Source: Kmv34 sp964524965 (GTDB lineage Bacteria; Aerophobota; Aerophobia; Aerophobales; B3-G15). Taken from it: a DNA stretch of 14,527 nucleotides. Made by a program: the position numbers and the translations under genes. Position 1 is the stretch's first letter. Every line of letters begins with the position of its first letter. Location: NCBI GenBank assembly GCA_964524965.1, contig CAZGDY010000035.1, positions 1-14,527 of the forward strand, given 5' to 3'. Shown here in pieces: positions 1 through 7,008 of this stretch. The notes under the pieces were generated by a model, which was not told the DNA's origin, did not search any database, and was given only the letters and a program-made list of their open reading frames with translations.

Positions 1-1
1 C

Positions 2-121
2 CAATCGATAGAGAAACTTTGTTATACAGAAAAACAGATGAGAGAAATGGTCATTAAAAATGTTTTTCACGAGATAGGACATTATTTCGGTCTTAGCGAA
101 AAAGAATTGAGGGAAGAATAA
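2..121 (+). CDS. C-terminal fragment of a small zinc metallopeptidase (PF06262-like), 5' end outside window
   Basis: The first 39 codons visible, in the frame ending with TAA at 119-121, form the C-terminus of a protein whose start lies left of the window. The fragment contains HEIGHYFGLSEKELREE at its very end. HExxH is the zinc-binding and catalytic motif of zincin peptidases, and its position about 20 residues before the C-terminus, followed by a short acidic tail, is typical of the small (about 110-130 residue) 'metallopeptidase family protein' group PF06262. Cellular substrates of that family are not established. It is the only plus-strand gene and converges on moeA with a 77-base spacer. 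The motif identification is firm; the family name is recalled rather than searched. Confidence 0.8.
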   Translation, partial: QSIEKLCYTEKQMREMVIKNVFHEIGHYFGLSEKELREE

Positions 122-198
122 ATTAAGAGCAATAAATGATAAGTAAAAAATTATTTCACAAACTGAAAGGATGGGAATTAAAGAGAAGAGTTAATCCG

Positions 199-1404
199 TT
201 AAAAGAGTTTAACTTCTGCTTGATCTCCTTTTTCCAGCATATCAACATTAGCTGGTATTTCTATATAGCCTTGCGCTTCAGACATGCTGGTTATAGCCCC
301 TGATTCTTTAAACACGGGAACAGCTTTATTTTCATCTATTTTCACTGGTAAAAACTGATGCCTCCCCAAAGTAGAGGTTATTCTTCGGGAAATAGGAACT
401 CTTACTACAATCTCTTTTCTTGCCGGTAAATGAGCAAGTCGCCTAAGAGTAGGAACAAGAAATCCATAACCATTAGTCAGGCAGGAAGTAGGGTATCCAG
501 GCATACCCAGAACTAATTTCCCCTCTACTACAGCAGCTAAGGTAGGCTTGCCAGGCTTGACAGCAATACCATGAAATAAAATTTCCCCCAGCTGCAAAAT
601 AGCTTCTCTTATCAAATCTCGTTCTCCTACTGAACTACCTCCAGTAACAACTATCAAATCTGCCGAACGAACACTTTTCAACTCTTTGACAATACTGTCA
701 ACCTCATCTCTTAACTTAGGTCTTAAAGTGGCTTCGCAACCATTCTCTTCTACTAAAGCTAAGAGAGTATAAGAATTAACGTCATAAATCATTCCTCTTG
801 CCAACGGCTCACCGGGAGAGACAATTTCTTCTCCTGAAGATATTATTACTACACGAGGTTTAGCAAATACCTCTATCTCCTTTTTCCCTAAAGCCGCTAA
901 TACTCCTACTTTAGCAGGAGATATAAAATCTCCCACAAAACTAATTTTTTGACTTTTTTTAATATCCCCACCAACATAGGAAACATTAGCTCCAGGATGA
1001 ACAGGACGGTAAAATTTAATTACATCTTTTTCGCTTTCAGTATCCTCAACCATAACCACAGCATCTGCTCCCGGTGGAAGAGGTGAACCAGTAGCTATCT
1101 GGATACATTCTCCTTTTTTTAATTGCTCATCACTAAATTTGCCAGCTGGAACAAAACCTGTTAATAACAGCTTCACTGGCTTCATGCCTTTTGCAAGGTA
1201 GGTATCTTGAGCCTTAACTGCATAACCATCCATCCCAGCCCTATCAAAAGGAGGAACATTTATGGAAGCTACTACGTCCTTAGCTAAAACTCTCCTATTA
1301 GCTTTGAGCAAAGACACCGTTTCTTTTCTCTCAATCGGATGAATATGAGAAAATAAAGTTTTTTTCCCTTCTTCCAAAGAAATTAAAGATTTTAAAGGTC
1401 GCAT
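199..1404 (-). CDS. moeA: MoeA-type molybdopterin molybdenumtransferase
   Basis: A 401-residue protein of normal MoeA length. MoeA inserts molybdate (or tungstate) into adenylylated molybdopterin, the last step of Mo/W cofactor synthesis in the cytoplasm. Visible family motifs are PPFDRAGMDGYAV at about residues 51-63 (Asp59 corresponds to the active-site Asp of Escherichia coli MoeA), TGGSSVGERD at about 254-263, KPGKPT at about 283-288 and GMPGYPTSC at about 300-308, followed by the C-terminal beta domain. The frame is open 21 codons further upstream, but that would run into rnfB. The ATG at 1402-1404 is chosen because the product then begins MRPLKSLISLEEG, as MoeA proteins do, it sits two bases after the rnfB stop, and AAAGGG lies just before it. 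It is the last gene of the minus-strand run. The Tyr in GMPGYP, where Escherichia coli has Asn, resembles archaeal MoeA proteins, from memory. No mogA, moaB or Mo/W enzyme gene is in the window. Confidence 0.93.
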   Translation of the reverse strand: MRPLKSLISLEEGKKTLFSHIHPIERKETVSLLKANRRVLAKDVVASINVPPFDRAGMDGYAVKAQDTYLAKGMKPVKLLLTGFVPAGKFSDEQLKKGECIQIATGSPLPPGADAVVMVEDTESEKDVIKFYRPVHPGANVSYVGGDIKKSQKISFVGDFISPAKVGVLAALGKKEIEVFAKPRVVIISSGEEIVSPGEPLARGMIYDVNSYTLLALVEENGCEATLRPKLRDEVDSIVKELKSVRSADLIVVTGGSSVGERDLIREAILQLGEILFHGIAVKPGKPTLAAVVEGKLVLGMPGYPTSCLTNGYGFLVPTLRRLAHLPARKEIVVRVPISRRITSTLGRHQFLPVKIDENKAVPVFKESGAITSMSEAQGYIEIPANVDMLEKGDQAEVKLF

Positions 1405-1406
1405 TT

Positions 1407-2207
1407 TTACCCTTTCTCTATCTCTATTATAGCACCCGTCGGGCATACTAAATAACATATGCCGCATAACTGACAGTTTTTAGAATCAATACGGGCTAAA
1501 TTATTTTCCAGCGAACAAGCCTCATAAGGACAAAATTTCACACAACGACCACAAGCTATACAAGCTTTATGGCAAACCTTACGTGCTTTCTTTCCTGAAT
1601 CTAAGGATGAACATTTCAGGAGATAATTTAAATCGTTAAAACTCTCTAAAACTATTATATTACGCGGACAAATTTCTACGCACTTGCCGCATCCTGTACA
1701 AAGTGAAGAATTAATATGAGGAAGACCATTTATCATTTCAATAGCACCAAAAGAGCAAATTTTTTGACAATCACTAAACCCTAAACAACCATAAAAACAA
1801 GCAGTATCTGCTCCCATAACCAAACTTGCCGCTCTACAAGTCTCAACACCCTGATAAACAGCCTTTTTCTTTCGTTCCGATCCGCCTACCCCACATCTAA
1901 CAAAGGCTAATTTTTCTTCTGCTTTTTCTGCTTCTACCCCCATTATTTGAGAGATTTTCTCCACAGCTTCACTCCCTCCTGCCACACAAGAGTTTGCTCC
2001 GGCACTCCTTTCAACAATTGCCTCTGCCAAAACCTGGCAAGAAGCAAAGCCACAAGCTCCACAGTTCACCCCTGGTAACGCCTCGAGCACCTGTTCCACG
2101 CGAGGGTCTTCTTCTACTTTAAATTTTTTGTGAGCAAAAGAAAGCATCACGCCAAAAAAAACTGATAGAGCTCCCATGCTTAATACTGAGGCAACAATTA
2201 AACCCAT
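1407..2207 (-). CDS. rnfB: RnfB, multi-cluster ferredoxin subunit of the Rnf complex
   Basis: A 266-residue electron-transfer subunit of the membrane Rnf ferredoxin:NAD+ oxidoreductase. Residues 1-26 form a hydrophobic N-terminal anchor. Then comes the RnfB Fe-S domain, GVNCGACGFASC with a further Cys about 17 residues later. A central region has spaced Cys (CFYGCLGFSDCQKIC), followed by ferredoxin-type motifs CTGCGKCVEIC, CHKACIACGRCVKFC and CQLCGICYLVCPTGAI at the C-terminus. About 25 Cys can be counted, enough for several [4Fe-4S] clusters, as expected for the long anaerobe-type RnfB. The frame is open upstream of this point, but MGLIVASVLSMG at 2207 is the start that gives the membrane anchor at the N-terminus. 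It has AAGGAGAAT just before it and avoids overlapping rnfA, which ends 20 bases upstream. It is followed after two bases by moeA. Confidence 0.93.
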   Translation of the reverse strand: MGLIVASVLSMGALSVFFGVMLSFAHKKFKVEEDPRVEQVLEALPGVNCGACGFASCQVLAEAIVERSAGANSCVAGGSEAVEKISQIMGVEAEKAEEKLAFVRCGVGGSERKKKAVYQGVETCRAASLVMGADTACFYGCLGFSDCQKICSFGAIEMINGLPHINSSLCTGCGKCVEICPRNIIVLESFNDLNYLLKCSSLDSGKKARKVCHKACIACGRCVKFCPYEACSLENNLARIDSKNCQLCGICYLVCPTGAIIEIEKG

Positions 2208-2227
2208 ATTATTCTCCTTGCAATCTC

Positions 2228-2812
2228 TTACGCTGCACCAATAAGTCCAGTAAATCCCATAAAAGCAAGGGCAAGAAGGCCTGCTACAATCAAAGTTATT
2301 GGAGCACCACGCAAGCACTTTGGCACCTTAGCAAAGTCAAGCTCTTCTCTTATAGCAGACATTACGAACATTACAAAGGTAAAACCAATTCCTGCTCCAA
2401 AGCCAAATACTATACTATCAATAAAAGCATAGTTTCTAAGAGGAATAAAAAGAGCTAAAAAGAGAATACCACAATTGGTTGTTATCAAAGGAAGATAAAT
2501 TCCCAGAGCTCTATAAAGAGCAGGATTTGTTTTTCTAATAAACATCTCTATCAATTGAACAAGAGAAGCAATAACCAAAATATCAGTGACATATTCTAAG
2601 AAAGGAAGATTTAAACCCTGGATAATATAAATATTAATAGGCCATACCACCGCTGCCGTAAGAGTCATTACAAAAGTTGTAGCAAATCCCATTGCTACTG
2701 CAGATTCAACCTTCCCGGTTACTCCTAAAAAAGGACAGATGCCTACAAAGTAACGCAAAACAAAGTTATTTACTAAAACTGCTCCCAAGAGGATAAAAAT
2801 TAATCTAGCCAT
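2228..2812 (-). CDS. rnfA: RnfA, integral membrane subunit of the Rnf complex
   Basis: A 194-residue, strongly hydrophobic protein with about six membrane segments, the usual size of RnfA/NqrE. NNFVLRYFVGICPFLGV at residues 15-31 is the RnfA signature and argues against the paralogue RnfE. Cys26 in GICPFLG and Cys114 in TTNCGILF match the two positions by which RnfA/NqrE-type subunits contribute to the intramembrane [2Fe-2S] cluster shared with RnfE/NqrD. That role is family knowledge; the residues are seen here. The ATG has AGGAG eight bases upstream. The gene begins 17 bases after pyrG ends and is followed by rnfB, the normal A-B order. rnfC, D, G and E are not in the window, and the gene on the other side is pyrG, so they must be elsewhere if the complex is complete. 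Confidence 0.95.
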   Translation of the reverse strand: MARLIFILLGAVLVNNFVLRYFVGICPFLGVTGKVESAVAMGFATTFVMTLTAAVVWPINIYIIQGLNLPFLEYVTDILVIASLVQLIEMFIRKTNPALYRALGIYLPLITTNCGILFLALFIPLRNYAFIDSIVFGFGAGIGFTFVMFVMSAIREELDFAKVPKCLRGAPITLIVAGLLALAFMGFTGLIGAA

Positions 2813-2829
2813 TACCTAAACTCCTTTTC

Positions 2830-4428
2830 TTATAACGCCTTTTGCATAGCTGCCTTGACAAAATCCCTAAATAAAGGATGAGGACTCTGGGGTTTAGAAT
2901 TAAACTCAGGATGGAACTGAGTAGCCACAAACCAAGGATGGTTAGGGATTTCAATTATTTCTACCAGATCCTTTTCGGGATAGATACCTGCTATTTTCAA
3001 ATTAGCTTTTTTGAAAATATCTCTGTATTCATTATTAAACTCATAGCGATGTCTGTGTCTCTCGCAGACCACGGATTTTTGATAAGCTCTACCACTGAAA
3101 CTGTTTTTTTCCAATCTGCACTCATACTCACCCCGTCTCATTGTCCCCCCTTTATTTTTAATCCCTTGCTGTTGGGGAAGAAGGTTAATCACAGGATGTA
3201 TTGTATCAGGGTCAAATTCTTCAGAATTTGCCCCCTTAAGGTGAGTTACGTTTCGAGCAAATTCAATAACCGAACATTGCATCCCTAAACATATTCCTAA
3301 AAAAGGAACACGACGTTCCCTAGCAAACTTTATAGCTCTTATTTTACCTTCTATACCTCTTAAATCAAAACCTCCCGGAATAAGAATACCTTGGCAAGAA
3401 GTTAACTTATCCTCTATCCCTTCAGTTACTTCTTCAGCCTCTATCCACTCTAAACATACCTTTGCATCATTAGCTGCCCCGGCATGAGTAAAAGCTTCAA
3501 TAATACTTTTGTAAGCATCCCTCATGCGGACATATTTTCCAACTATAGCTATTCTCACCACCTGAGTAGCATCATTAACTCTTTTCACCCAACGAGTCCA
3601 TTCTCTAAGGTCTTTCTTGCGCGGTACTAAATCTAACTGCTTGGCAATCTTATCAGTTAAACCTTCTTTTTCAAACCATAAAGGTACCTCATACACATTA
3701 TCAACATCAATAGCTTGAATTACATTTTCCTCTTCAATATTACAAAAAAGGGATATTTTGCCCCGGGCCTCTTTAGTAAGAGGAACCTTAGCACGACACA
3801 TAATAAAATCGGGCTGAATTCCTATTCCCCGCAACCTACCTACGCTGTGCTGGGTTGGTTTAGTTTTAAGTTCCCCGGTTGATTTAACATAGGGAAGCAA
3901 AGTAAGATGTATAAACAAAGTATTTTTCCTACCTTCTTTTAACCTAAACTGCCTTATGGCTTCCAAAAAAGGTAAAGATTCTATGTCCCCAACTGTTCCT
4001 CCAACTTCACAGATAATTATATCTGCCTTATCTTCCTTAGCGACTTTTTTTATTCTATTTTGAATTTCGCTGGTTATATGAGGAATTACCTGAATGGTTT
4101 TACCTAAATATTCCCCTCTTCTTTCTTTTTCAATCACTGAGCTGTAAATTTGACCAGTTGTAACATTATTATAACGAGACAGATTCATACCTACAAATCT
4201 TTCGTAATGCCCAAGATCCAGATCGGTTTCAGCTCCATCCTTAGTTACAAAAACCTCTCCATGTTGATAAGGGCTCATAGTACCCGGGTCAACATTTATA
4301 TAAGGGTCAAATTTTAACATACTCACTTTGAACCCTCTGCTTTTAAGTAAAGCTCCTGTGGAAGCTGAAGCTATGCCTTTGCCAAGCGAAGAAAGAACTC
4401 CACCGGTAACAAAAATAAATTTGACCAC
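2830..4428 (-). CDS. pyrG: CTP synthase (glutamine-hydrolysing)
   Basis: A 532-residue enzyme of full family length that makes CTP from UTP, ATP and glutamine. The N-terminal synthetase domain (about 1-270) starts with TGGVLSSLGKGI, the ATP-binding loop, and has DPYINVDPGTMSP and DGAETDLDLGHYERF. The C-terminal class I glutamine amidotransferase domain (about 290-532) has LGICLGMQCS with the nucleophile Cys380, and FHPEFNSKP with His506 and Glu508 completing the triad. The start codon is GTG (4426-4428), supported by the canonical N-terminus V-K-F-I-F-V-T-G-G. It lies one base after the TAA of ispG. GAGGG inside the last ispG codons is a likely ribosome site, so translation is probably coupled. 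Nothing is missing from the catalytic set. PGGFDLRG has Asp where Gly is common, away from the triad. Confidence 0.97.
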   Translation of the reverse strand: MVKFIFVTGGVLSSLGKGIASASTGALLKSRGFKVSMLKFDPYINVDPGTMSPYQHGEVFVTKDGAETDLDLGHYERFVGMNLSRYNNVTTGQIYSSVIEKERRGEYLGKTIQVIPHITSEIQNRIKKVAKEDKADIIICEVGGTVGDIESLPFLEAIRQFRLKEGRKNTLFIHLTLLPYVKSTGELKTKPTQHSVGRLRGIGIQPDFIMCRAKVPLTKEARGKISLFCNIEEENVIQAIDVDNVYEVPLWFEKEGLTDKIAKQLDLVPRKKDLREWTRWVKRVNDATQVVRIAIVGKYVRMRDAYKSIIEAFTHAGAANDAKVCLEWIEAEEVTEGIEDKLTSCQGILIPGGFDLRGIEGKIRAIKFARERRVPFLGICLGMQCSVIEFARNVTHLKGANSEEFDPDTIHPVINLLPQQQGIKNKGGTMRRGEYECRLEKNSFSGRAYQKSVVCERHRHRYEFNNEYRDIFKKANLKIAGIYPEKDLVEIIEIPNHPWFVATQFHPEFNSKPQSPHPLFRDFVKAAMQKAL

Positions 4429-4429
4429 T

Positions 4430-5524
4430 TTAGTCAGCCCTCAACTTTTGGTCTATATCACGAAGCTCTCTTATTAAAGTAGTAAACAGTTCATCTTTTC
4501 TCACTTTATTTAAAAGATGGCCTTTTTTAAATAAAATTCCTCCTTGTTTGGTGCAAACTATGCCAATATCAGATTCCATAGCCTCCCCTGGCCCATTTAC
4601 TTCACAACCCATAATTGCTACTTTAAAAGAGGATTGCATTCCCTCTACTGCCTGAAGTACCTTTTCGGAAAGATAGCGGACATTTCCTTTGCATCGTCCA
4701 CAAGTAGGACAGGCTATAATGGTAGGACCTTTTTCAACAAAATCTAAATATTTAAGGATCTGATAAGCTACTTCGATTTCTTTCACTGGACTGGCCGTCA
4801 GTGAAACACGAATTGTATCACCGATACCCTCACTTAATAAGCTACCAATTGCCAGAGCAGATTTAACAATCCCCAGGGAAGGAGGACCAGCAGCAGTAAC
4901 ACCTACGTGAATAGGATAAGGAATTTTTTCCGCAATCATTTTATTGGATAAAATAGTAACTGGCACTTCAGAGGATTTAAGGGAAACTACTATATCTTCA
5001 AATCCATCCTCTTCCAGTAATTTTATACTATTAAGTGCTGTATCAACCATTCCCTCGGCTGTTAAACGAAGTTTTTCTTCTTTATTATTTTTAGCTTTAA
5101 ATATCTTTTCCAAAACATTTTTAGGCAGAGAACCCGAGTTAACTCCGATGCGAAGAGGAATTTTGTTTTCCTTGGCTTTTTTAGCTATCAGTAGTATATC
5201 ATGAGAATTTAAATTACCGGGATTAATCCTCACCTTGTCCATACCTCTATCGATAGCCTCAATAGCTAAGCGATAGTTAAAGTGGATATCGGCAATTAGA
5301 GGAACATCGACCATTTTTCGTATAAGAGAAATATTTTTTGCTGCTTTTACACTAGGGATCGCCAATCTCACCAACTTGGCTCCCGCTTTCTGAATTTTTT
5401 TTATCTCCTCAACTGTAGCCTCTACATCTAAAGGGTCAGTTTTTACCATCCCCTGTACTAAGGGAGGATAATTTCCTCCCATACTTAGTCCTTTAATTTT
5501 GATTACCTTACTTTTTCTTTTCAT
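4430..5524 (-). CDS. ispG: 4-hydroxy-3-methylbut-2-en-1-yl diphosphate synthase (IspG/GcpE)
   Basis: A 364-residue [4Fe-4S] enzyme of the MEP isoprenoid pathway that reduces MEcPP to HMBPP. The TIM-barrel part (about 1-260) contains VPLIADIHFNYRLA and DKVRINPGN. The cluster domain contains ACPTCGRC (Cys272, Cys275) and MGCEVNGPGEA (Cys307, Glu314), the three Cys and one Glu that ligate the cluster in known IspG structures. The length is that of the short bacterial form, without the plant and chlamydial insertion. ATG at 5522-5524 is the start: an in-frame TAG lies four codons upstream and MKRKSKVIKIKGLSMGG is a normal N-terminus. No convincing Shine-Dalgarno sequence precedes it, unlike the neighbours. 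Two family motifs deviate: QGMVKTDPLD near residue 24, where QSMTNTDT is usual, and GVTAAGPP near 208, where GVTEAG is usual. pyrG follows after one base. Confidence 0.93.
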   Translation of the reverse strand: MKRKSKVIKIKGLSMGGNYPPLVQGMVKTDPLDVEATVEEIKKIQKAGAKLVRLAIPSVKAAKNISLIRKMVDVPLIADIHFNYRLAIEAIDRGMDKVRINPGNLNSHDILLIAKKAKENKIPLRIGVNSGSLPKNVLEKIFKAKNNKEEKLRLTAEGMVDTALNSIKLLEEDGFEDIVVSLKSSEVPVTILSNKMIAEKIPYPIHVGVTAAGPPSLGIVKSALAIGSLLSEGIGDTIRVSLTASPVKEIEVAYQILKYLDFVEKGPTIIACPTCGRCKGNVRYLSEKVLQAVEGMQSSFKVAIMGCEVNGPGEAMESDIGIVCTKQGGILFKKGHLLNKVRKDELFTTLIRELRDIDQKLRAD

Positions 5525-5554
5525 AAGTGTTTCTAACTAAGAACCAGACTTTCC

Positions 5555-5582
5555 AAAAAAAAAAGCTTAACCCTTTAACGCT
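5555..5582 (-). terminator. Weak rho-independent terminator candidate after accD
   Basis: On the minus strand AGCGTTAA, loop AGGG, and TTAAGCT can form a 7-bp stem with one bulged G, running directly into ten T (plus-strand A-run 5555-5564). It lies 43 bases after the accD stop and 30 before the ispG start. The stem has only two G-C pairs, so read-through into ispG is likely. It could act as an attenuating element rather than a full stop, or be accidental AT-rich pairing. Confidence 0.35.
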
Positions 5583-5596
5583 AATACCCATGGGAA

Positions 5597-5630
5597 TATT
5601 CTCAATTAACCTTATTTGCTATTCTCAATT
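5597..5630 (-). repeat. Pair of 11-bp direct repeats before ispG
   Basis: The minus-strand sequence AATTGAGAATA occurs twice, at plus positions 5620-5630 and 5597-5607. The copies start 23 bases apart, close to two helical turns. The first copy contains the TGA stop of accD; both lie between accD and ispG, upstream of the terminator-like hairpin. The spacing would suit a tandem operator, but no recognised regulator site is matched and the repeat may be a small duplication. Confidence 0.45.
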
Positions 5631-6461
5631 CACCAAAAAATTCAATATTTTAATCAAGGTAGAGCGCATATCGCCTCTATTTATCACTAAATCAATCATC
5701 CCATGCTTAAGAAGCGATTCAGACCGCTGAAATCCTTTAGGCATTTGTTGTTTGATGGTTTGTTTTATAACGCGGGGACCAGCAAACCCCAAGAGTGCTC
5801 CGGGCTCAGCTATAATAATATCCCCCCTGCTAGCAAAACTAGCCATCGTACCACCCATAGTAGGATGAGTAAGAACAGATATATATAAACCACCTTTACT
5901 CTTAAACTCCGCAATAGCTGAGGATACTTTTGCCATTTGCATCAATGAAAAAACCCCCTCTTGCATTCGGGCTCCCCCGCCTGAACCGGAAATAATTACA
6001 AGAGGAAGATGCTTTTCTAAAGCTTTCTCTGCAACAAGGTTTATTCTTTCTCCCATTACTAAACCCATACTTCCACCCATAAATCCAAAGTCAGTCACCG
6101 CCACAGCTACTTTTTTATCTCCTATTTCACCCTCACCTATTAACACAGCTTCATCCACACCTGTTTTTTTTTCTGCTTTTTTCAGTTTTTCCTCGTAACC
6201 CGGAAATTCAATAGGATTACACGAAGAAAAATTGGAATTATACTGCAGGAAGCTATCTTTATTGAGAGTAATTTGGATTCTCTTCCAGGCGCTAATGTAA
6301 AAATGATAACCACACTTAGGACAAACACGAAAACTTTCATCCAGGATCTTATTGTATACGATCTCTGAGCAATTAGAACACTTAGTCCATAGGCCATCAG
6401 GAACATCTATTCTTTTCTTACCTTTTTTTATTCGATTATAAGTTTTTTCGAACCAGCCCAT
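5625..6461 (-). CDS. accD: Acetyl-CoA carboxylase carboxyltransferase beta subunit
   Basis: A 278-residue protein, normal for AccD. With AccA it transfers the carboxyl group from biotin on AccB to acetyl-CoA, giving malonyl-CoA for fatty-acid synthesis. The N-terminal zinc ribbon is complete, with Cys28 and Cys31 (KCSNC) and Cys47 and Cys50 (CPKC). It separates AccD from the zinc-less propionyl-CoA carboxylase beta chains. The crotonase-like carboxyltransferase part has GSGGGARMQEG at about 159-169, PTMGGTMASFASRGD at about 200-214 and GFAGPRVI at about 225-232. The ATG lies 10 bases after the rpsI stop, and AGAGGTAGGA overlapping that stop serves as ribosome site. accA, which often follows accD, is absent here. 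The product ends FLVN directly after the carboxyltransferase domain, without a long C-terminal tail. Confidence 0.95.
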   Translation of the reverse strand: MGWFEKTYNRIKKGKKRIDVPDGLWTKCSNCSEIVYNKILDESFRVCPKCGYHFYISAWKRIQITLNKDSFLQYNSNFSSCNPIEFPGYEEKLKKAEKKTGVDEAVLIGEGEIGDKKVAVAVTDFGFMGGSMGLVMGERINLVAEKALEKHLPLVIISGSGGGARMQEGVFSLMQMAKVSSAIAEFKSKGGLYISVLTHPTMGGTMASFASRGDIIIAEPGALLGFAGPRVIKQTIKQQMPKGFQRSESLLKHGMIDLVINRGDMRSTLIKILNFLVN

Positions 6462-6471
6462 AAATTAAATC

Positions 6472-6867
6472 CTACCTCTTGGAACTCTGAGGCTTAGCTC
6501 GTGCACCTCTTAATCCAGGTTTCTTTCTTTCTTTCATCCTGGGATCTCGAGTGAGAAAACCAGCTTTTCTTAAAGCTTTTCTAAGCTCAGGATTAATCTG
6601 AGAAATTACTCTGGCTATTCCCAACTTAATTGAATCAGCCTGGCCAGTCAATCCACCTCCCTTAACCCAAGCTTCAACATCGAATCTTCCTAAAAAATCA
6701 ACAAATTCAAGAGGTTCTCTAACTGCCTTTCTACAAGATTCCCGGACAAAATAATCCTGAAAGTCACTTTTATTAACTGTTATTTGTCCTTTACCTGTTT
6801 TCATCCACACCTTAGCAACAGCTGTTTTTCTTCGACCAGTAGCGTAATAGCTATTATTCATTTGCAT
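6472..6867 (-). CDS. rpsI: 30S ribosomal protein S9 (uS9)
   Basis: A 131-residue basic protein. YYATGRRKTAVAKVW near the N-terminus, GGGLTGQADSIKLGIARVI in the middle and RDPRMKERKKPGLRGARAK ending in QSSKR are the S9 signatures. The basic C-terminal tail with its terminal Arg reaches the P-site tRNA in known ribosomes. Two in-frame ATG codons are possible. The first (6865-6867) has AAGGAG ten bases upstream and is chosen; the second, two codons later, would shorten the product to MNNSYYATG. rplM (L13), which precedes rpsI in most bacteria, is not here: a GlmU-like gene is upstream, and rpsI appears to have its own promoter and a leader of about 105 bases. accD follows after 10 bases and is probably co-transcribed. 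Confidence 0.97.
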   Translation of the reverse strand: MQMNNSYYATGRRKTAVAKVWMKTGKGQITVNKSDFQDYFVRESCRKAVREPLEFVDFLGRFDVEAWVKGGGLTGQADSIKLGIARVISQINPELRKALRKAGFLTRDPRMKERKKPGLRGARAKPQSSKR

Positions 6868-6918
6868 ATATTTTCTACTCCTTACAAACTGGTATTTTCT
6901 GATAATAGTTTAGTTTCT

Positions 6919-6950
6919 CAGATAACTTTTTTTTAAGAAAAACTTATCTG
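6919..6950 (-). promoter_or_regulatory. 32-bp imperfect palindrome in the rpsI leader
   Basis: The outer arms CAGATAA and TTATCTG are perfectly complementary. Inside them, after one G-G mismatch, a T-rich and an A-rich run add about five more A-T pairs, so almost the whole 32 bases can fold as one hairpin or be read as a two-fold symmetric DNA site. It lies between the predicted promoter and the rpsI Shine-Dalgarno. There is no T-run after it on the minus strand, so it is not a standard terminator. It may be a leader-RNA control structure, an RNA-stabilising hairpin or an operator. Confidence 0.5.
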
Positions 6951-6979
6951 TTATAGTTTCTCCATAAGTACAATACTAT

Positions 6980-7008
6980 AAAATAGCAAAAAATTACCAA
7001 ACAGTCAA
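6980..7008 (-). promoter_or_regulatory. Predicted sigma70-type promoter for rpsI
   Basis: On the minus strand TTGACT (plus 7003-7008), a 17-base spacer and TATTTT (plus 6980-6985) preceded by TGC form a near-consensus -35 and an extended -10. It starts nine bases after the stop of the GlmU-like gene. Transcription would begin near 6973, giving a 5' leader of roughly 105 bases before rpsI. The call is by motif only. Confidence 0.6.

Noticed and set aside
198..213. Palindrome GTTAAAAGAGTTTAAC over the moeA stop codon, a possible terminator between the convergent genes
   Set aside because: The stem has only one G-C pair, there is no T-run on either strand directly after it, and it overlaps coding sequence.
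136..303. A 55-codon plus-strand open frame starting with ATG at 136, rich in Lys and Arg at first (MISKKLFHKLKGWELKRR), just after the metallopeptidase stop
   Set aside because: Two thirds of it is antisense to the moeA 3' end, the ribosome site is weak, and the antisense part has no protein-like pattern. It could be a decayed downstream gene but there is no support.
1405..1467. 21-codon N-terminal extension of moeA
   Set aside because: It overlaps the conserved end of rnfB, has no ribosome site, and MoeA homologues begin at the downstream Met.
2208..2318. 37-codon N-terminal extension of rnfB
   Set aside because: It overlaps rnfA, is antisense-free but rich in Cys and Trp without family similarity, and would put residues before the membrane anchor.
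2878..3288. A 136-codon plus-strand open frame within pyrG
   Set aside because: It is antisense to well-conserved CTP synthase glutaminase-domain sequence and encodes no recognisable motif.
5586..5594. Upstream ATG (minus strand CCCATGGG) as an alternative ispG start or short leader peptide
   Set aside because: It is in another frame than ispG, lacks a ribosome site, and an in-frame TAG sits four codons before the chosen ispG ATG.
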